9,970 nucleotides of DNA from Rickettsiales bacterium (GTDB lineage: Bacteria > Pseudomonadota > Alphaproteobacteria > Rickettsiales > Anaplasmataceae): contig JAITXQ010000063.1 in the NCBI GenBank assembly GCA_031284675.1, positions 1-9,970 of the forward strand, written 5' to 3'. The translations under genes were made by a program, and so were the position numbers. Below, one piece after another: positions 6,859 through 9,970 of this stretch. The stretch's first letter is position 1. The number at the start of each line of letters is the position of its first letter. A model generated the notes under the pieces. That model saw only the letters and a list, made by a program, of their open reading frames with translations. It was not told the DNA's origin and did no database searches.

Positions 6859-7622
6859 TGCTGATGAGAAATGTATTAGCTATACTTTGCATGTTATTCT
6901 TTGCTAATTTTGTGTGTGCTGAGGAATTTCAACCATCACCAAATAAAAAAATGGACTGGAAATTTGATGGAATTACTGGGTCTTTCGATAGAGAATCAAT
7001 TCAGCGTGGCTATAAGGTGTATAAGGAAGTCTGTGCTGCCTGTCATTCAATGAATAGAGTAGCGTTTCGTAATTTGCAAGATGTTGGTTTTTCTGAAGAA
7101 GATGTAAAACAGATTGCAGCTTCTTATCAAGTTAAAGATGGCCCAAATGATATGGGTGAAATGTTCGAAAGACCTGGAATACCTTCGGATTATTTTATTG
7201 CACCTTTTGATTCAAAAGAAGCAGCTGCAGCAAGCAATAATGGTGCTGTTCCGCCAGATCTATCGTTGATTATTAAAGCAAGACATGATGGTGGGAATTA
7301 TGTTTACTCATTGCTAATTGGCTATCAAAGTGATGAACAAGATGAAAATGGCTTATATTTCAACCCTTACTTTCCAGCAGGTAAATTAGCTATGGCACCG
7401 CCATTGTCTGAAGGATTAATACAGTACGACGGTGATAAACAAGCTACAGTTGAAAATATGGCGTATGATGTAGTAAATTTTTTACAATGGGCAGCAGAGC
7501 CAGAATTAGAGCACAGGCATAAACTTGGTTTAAAAGTAGTGGCGTATTTTATAATTTTAACAGTATTTTTTGTATTAACTAACAATAAAGTTTGGAGCAA
7601 ACTCTATAAAAAGAAAAAATAG
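6858..7622 (+). CDS. petC: Cytochrome c1 of the bc1 complex
   Basis: The 254-residue membrane-anchored c-type cytochrome takes electrons from the Rieske protein and gives them to a soluble or membrane cytochrome c in the periplasm. A signal peptide covers about residues 1-21 (cleavage near Cys20-Ala21). The haem-binding CAACH is at 59-63 and the likely sixth ligand is Met179 in GKLAMAPPL. A single C-terminal membrane helix (about 225-241) is followed by a Lys-rich tail that stays in the cytoplasm. The ATG shares one base with the petB stop (TAATG), indicating coupled translation; an in-frame ATG two codons later is an alternative start. The size and motif order are normal for the family. Confidence 0.96.
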   Translation: MLMRNVLAILCMLFFANFVCAEEFQPSPNKKMDWKFDGITGSFDRESIQRGYKVYKEVCAACHSMNRVAFRNLQDVGFSEEDVKQIAASYQVKDGPNDMGEMFERPGIPSDYFIAPFDSKEAAAASNNGAVPPDLSLIIKARHDGGNYVYSLLIGYQSDEQDENGLYFNPYFPAGKLAMAPPLSEGLIQYDGDKQATVENMAYDVVNFLQWAAEPELEHRHKLGLKVVAYFIILTVFFVLTNNKVWSKLYKKKK

Positions 7623-7672
7623 AGTTTCTTATATCCATTAACACTCACTTTTATACCTTATTTACACTAGCA

Positions 7673-7699
7673 AATGTATTATACAACAATAAATACATT
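7673..7699. terminator. AT-only hairpin downstream of petC, weak terminator candidate
   Basis: AATGTATT at 7673-7680 can pair with AATACATT at 7692-7699 across an 11-nt loop. It lies between petC and the uvrB promoter, but the stem is almost entirely A-T and no T-run follows, so function is doubtful. Confidence 0.2.
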
Positions 7700-7722
7700 A
7701 TAAAAACATAGAAACAAATTCG

Positions 7723-7750
7723 TTACAACTTATCTTAAAAATAATATAAT
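7723..7750 (+). promoter_or_regulatory. promoter for uvrB
   Basis: A consensus -10, TATAAT at 7745-7750, lies 33 bp before the uvrB ATG, with TTACAA at 7723-7728 after a 16-bp spacer as a weak -35. It falls in the 161-bp gap after petC, consistent with uvrB being transcribed alone. I see no LexA-type box that I can name. Confidence 0.45.
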
Positions 7751-7783
7751 GTTAGTAAGCAAAAACATAGTGGAGTAAAACTT

Positions 7784-9697
7784 ATGGAATTTCAAATCAC
7801 TACACATTTTCAACCAGCTGGGGATCAACCCCAAGCAATCGATAGTTTAGTTGCAGGGCTAAACAGCAATAAAAGAGACCAAGTTTTACTTGGGGTTACT
7901 GGTTCTGGGAAAACTTTCACTATGGCAAATGTTATAGCAAGGACAAACAGACCTGCGCTGATCATGGCACACAATAAAACCTTAGCAGCACAACTTTATG
8001 AGGAAATGAAAGGATTATTTCCCAATAATGCTGTTGGGTACTTCATTTCTTATTATGATTACTATCAGCCTGAAGCTTATTCGCCACAAACTGATACTTA
8101 TATTGAAAAAGACTCTGTAATCAACGACAGAATTGACATGCTGCGTTATTCCGCCGTCTGCTCTCTTTTGGAGCGCAGGGACACGATCGTAGTTGCCAGT
8201 GTTTCTTGCATATATGGTCTTGGTTCGCCTGAAAGCTACCGCAGCATGACTATATTTTTAAGTGTTGGAGATAAAATTCGTGTTAATGATTTCTTGAGTA
8301 ACTTAGCTGATCTCCAATACAAGCGCTCTGATACCAGGTTTGAGAGAGGATATTTCAGAGTGCGTGGCGATATTATCGATATATTTCCTGCTTATTATGA
8401 AAACAAAGCTTGGCGTTTATCGCTGCTTGGTAATGAAATAGAAGAAATTTCTGAAATTGATGCTATAACAAGTAATATTACCAAAAGCCTAAATACAATC
8501 ACCATTTTTCCAAACAGTTATCACATTACATCACGTGAGACGCTGTTGCAGACAGTTGAGCTAATCAAAAAAGAGCTGCATGAACGCTTGAATTATTACT
8601 ACTCACAAAACAAAATTGTTGAAGCACAGCGCCTTGAGCAGCGTACCAATTTTGATATCGAAATGATGAGAGCAACAGGAACATGTAAAAGTATTGAAAA
8701 TTATTCGCGTTATCTCTACGAAATGGAAGCTGGAGATCCACCGCCTACTTTGTTTGAATATTTACCCAAAGACGTAATTTTATTTGTTGATGAAAGTCAT
8801 GTCACTGTTCCTCAGATTGGTGCGATGTACAGTGGTAATGAGGCGCGTAAAAAAAAATTGGTTGACTACGGCTTCAGGCTCCCTTCTGCTTTCGACAATC
8901 GTCCATTAAAGTTTGAAGAGTGGGAAGAAATTAGGCCACAGACTATTTTCATTTCTGCTACTCCCGGAAAATATGAGTTAGCAAAAACCGATAATGTATG
9001 CATAGAGCAAGTAATTCGTCCAACAGGGCTGACAGACCCAATCTGCATTATAAAACCGATAGAGAGTCAGGTTGACGATATCATTCATAAAGCACAATTA
9101 ACAATAGAGAAGGGGTTTTGTGTTTTAATTACTACATTGACGAAGAAAATGGCTGAAAAGCTAGCTGAGCACATGAGTGAATTAAATATTAAGGTGAGTT
9201 ATTTGCATTCGGATATCAGTGCGTTGGAAAGAATAGAAATTATATGTAAATTAAGATCTAAAGAAATCGATGTTTTAGTAGGAGTGAATTTATTAAGAGA
9301 AGGTCTTGATATTCCCGAATGTGGTCTGGTTGCAATTTTAGATGCTGATAAAGAAGGATTTTTGCGATCAGAAACATCGCTCATTCAAACGATCGGTCGT
9401 GCTGCGCGTAATGCTGAAGGTAGAGTAATTTTATATGCAGATAAAATCACTGGTTCTATGGATCGTGCATTAAAAGAAACAGAAAGAAGAAGAAAAAAAC
9501 AGGAAGAACATAATATATTGCATAATATTGTCCCGAAGACTATAATAAAACCTATATCAAACACCTTACAGGAGAGGGCAATGGCAGAACCGAAAGTAAA
9601 TACTAATGAAGATGATTTGAGAAAGCAAATGATAGAGCACGCTGAAAATTTAGAATTTGAACAAGCAGCAAAGATAAAAAAATTATTGAAAAGTTGA
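7784..9697 (+). CDS. uvrB: UvrB, nucleotide excision repair helicase subunit
   Basis: The 637-residue protein receives damaged DNA from UvrA, verifies the lesion and forms the pre-incision complex with UvrC. Domains in order: N-terminal helicase part with Walker A GVTGSGKT at 37-44; the beta-hairpin region that clamps [14 protein letters not shown] at 89-99; the UvrA-interaction region (about 150-250); DESH (Walker B, helicase motif II) at 336-339; SATPG at 391-395; the second helicase domain with LREGLDIPE at 504-512 and motif [11 protein letters not shown] at 535-543; and a C-terminal UVR coiled motif at about 610-637 that contacts UvrC. It is somewhat shorter than the E. coli protein (673) and ends directly at the UVR motif, but nothing essential is missing. 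The start is supported by TGGAG with its GGAG 8 nt upstream. Confidence 0.97.
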   Translation: MEFQITTHFQPAGDQPQAIDSLVAGLNSNKRDQVLLGVTGSGKTFTMANVIARTNRPALIMAHNKTLAAQLYEEMKGLFPNNAVGYFISYYDYYQPEAYSPQTDTYIEKDSVINDRIDMLRYSAVCSLLERRDTIVVASVSCIYGLGSPESYRSMTIFLSVGDKIRVNDFLSNLADLQYKRSDTRFERGYFRVRGDIIDIFPAYYENKAWRLSLLGNEIEEISEIDAITSNITKSLNTITIFPNSYHITSRETLLQTVELIKKELHERLNYYYSQNKIVEAQRLEQRTNFDIEMMRATGTCKSIENYSRYLYEMEAGDPPPTLFEYLPKDVILFVDESHVTVPQIGAMYSGNEARKKKLVDYGFRLPSAFDNRPLKFEEWEEIRPQTIFISATPGKYELAKTDNVCIEQVIRPTGLTDPICIIKPIESQVDDIIHKAQLTIEKGFCVLITTLTKKMAEKLAEHMSELNIKVSYLHSDISALERIEIICKLRSKEIDVLVGVNLLREGLDIPECGLVAILDADKEGFLRSETSLIQTIGRAARNAEGRVILYADKITGSMDRALKETERRRKKQEEHNILHNIVPKTIIKPISNTLQERAMAEPKVNTNEDDLRKQMIEHAENLEFEQAAKIKKLLKS

Positions 9698-9744
9698 ATA
9701 ATGGATGGTATAATATATATAGTATAAAAATTTAAACAATTATA

Positions 9745-9772
9745 TTGACATTTTTAGATTAATACTTATTAA
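9745..9772 (+). promoter_or_regulatory. promoter-like sequence after uvrB, pointing to the right edge
   Basis: A perfect -35 consensus, TTGACA at 9745-9750, is followed after 16 bp by TATTAA at 9767-9772 (4 of 6 for the -10). It would transcribe the short ORF at 9826 and then the 48-bp repeat and whatever lies beyond the window. Confidence 0.4.
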
Positions 9773-9825
9773 ATATTTAGAATTATACAATCGGGTCAAT
9801 AGGTTTTAATAAGGGGATAAAGAAC

Positions 9826-9885
9826 ATGATGGAAGATTTTTTGTATCCGTTCAGCCAATGGCGTCAACTTAAGAGCCTCCATTAG
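9826..9885 (+). pseudogene. short 19-codon ORF cut by the 48-bp repeat, possible disrupted gene start
   Basis: A start at 9826 (with a second ATG directly after) follows GGGG at 9813-9816 by 9 nt, and a promoter-like sequence lies further upstream. The reading frame gives MMEDFLYPFS from unique sequence, then QWRQLKSLH from inside the repeat, and stops at 9883-9885. This is what a gene interrupted within its first dozen codons by a repeat would look like. It could equally be a chance short ORF. I do not recognise the first ten residues. Confidence 0.25.
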
Positions 9886-9903
9886 CAAACTCTCCTAAAA
9901 ACG
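9856..9903 (-). repeat. 48-bp repeat, right copy (inverted with respect to 111-158)
   Basis: This is the exact reverse complement of 111-158 over 48 bases. On the minus strand it places AGGAG 9 nt before an ATG at 9880-9882, which starts a 28-codon ORF, MEALKLTPLAERIQK and onward, ending with TGA at 9796-9798. On the plus strand both copies can be read as MAST, stop, EPPLANSPKN. With the left copy it brackets all nine complete genes of the window. Confidence 0.9.
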
Positions 9904-9905
9904 TG

Positions 9906-9970
9906 ATGACGTTTAGGCTTATCCACTTTATTGCGGCTATACAATCGTCCTGGTCGGATTTTAACTTTAG
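9906..9970 (+). CDS. possible partial ORF starting at the right edge
   Basis: Directly after the repeat a GTG (9903-9905) and an ATG (9906-9908) open a frame that stays open for 21 codons to the window edge, beginning MTFRLIHFIAAIQSSW. The frame is continuous with EPPLANSPKN of the repeat. There is no Shine-Dalgarno before it, since the repeat gives TCCTAA at that place. Too little is visible to assign a product, and it may not be a gene. Confidence 0.2.
   Translation, partial: MTFRLIHFIAAIQSSWSDFNF

Noticed and set aside
7367..7600. 77-codon minus-strand ORF in petC
   Set aside because: Antisense to the Met-ligand region and membrane helix of cytochrome c1; no independent support.
8866..9384. 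two short minus-strand ORFs within uvrB
   Set aside because: Both are antisense to conserved helicase motifs of UvrB and show no family features.
9709..9726. near-palindromic TATA-rich stretch after uvrB as a terminator
   Set aside because: The possible stem is only A-T pairs with a mismatch and no T-run, which is expected by chance in this composition.
1..9970. CRISPR array, tRNA or rRNA gene, transposase or phage module
   Set aside because: I looked for regularly spaced repeats, tRNA-like folds in the gaps, and recombinase or phage proteins on both strands and saw none; the gaps are short and AT-rich.

Overview
The window is AT-rich bacterial DNA whose proteins read as those of an obligate intracellular alphaproteobacterium of the order Rickettsiales, most likely Wolbachia. 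This rests on three things: recognition of protein style (Lys/Ile/Asn-rich versions of alphaproteobacterial cytochrome b, cytochrome c1, a Pam18-like J protein and a two-domain Nfu protein), scattered housekeeping genes in very small operons, and short dispersed repeats. No database search was possible, so the genus is an inference. All nine main genes look intact; I see no rRNA, tRNA, CRISPR array, transposase or phage gene.

Layout. Positions 1-197 hold an open reading frame running off the left edge on the minus strand and one copy of a 48-bp repeat. A minus-strand pair follows: znuC (zinc ABC transporter ATPase) and ubiB (ubiquinone-biosynthesis kinase-like protein), joined by a 4-nt ATGA overlap. 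znuA (zinc-binding periplasmic protein) is divergent from znuC, and the two start codons overlap by 9 bp. A second minus-strand pair, an nfu-type Fe-S scaffold gene and hisS (histidyl-tRNA synthetase), is also joined by ATGA. A membrane-anchored J-domain gene diverges from nfu across a 49-bp gap that holds a perfect 14-bp palindrome. Next come petB-petC on the plus strand (cytochrome b and c1 of the bc1 complex, TAATG junction), then uvrB with its own good promoter. Positions 9698-9970 hold a promoter-like sequence, a short ORF and the second, inverted copy of the 48-bp repeat.

Functionally this is core metabolism and maintenance. ubiB supplies ubiquinone, which PetB/PetC oxidise. nfu supplies Fe-S clusters that respiratory complexes need. 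znuA/znuC import zinc, but the permease znuB is not here. The Rieske protein, the third bc1 subunit, is also not next to petBC in this window. hisS and uvrB serve translation and DNA repair.

I find no new multi-gene system. The most unusual structure is the pair of perfect 48-bp inverted repeats at the two ends, about 9.7 kb apart. Each carries a Shine-Dalgarno-like AGGAG and an ATG, so it can start a short peptide that diverges outside the repeat. The right copy also appears to end a short ORF that has its own promoter-like and RBS-like sequences. Second in interest are the head-to-head overlapping starts of znuC and znuA, next to a 16/18-identical tandem duplication.
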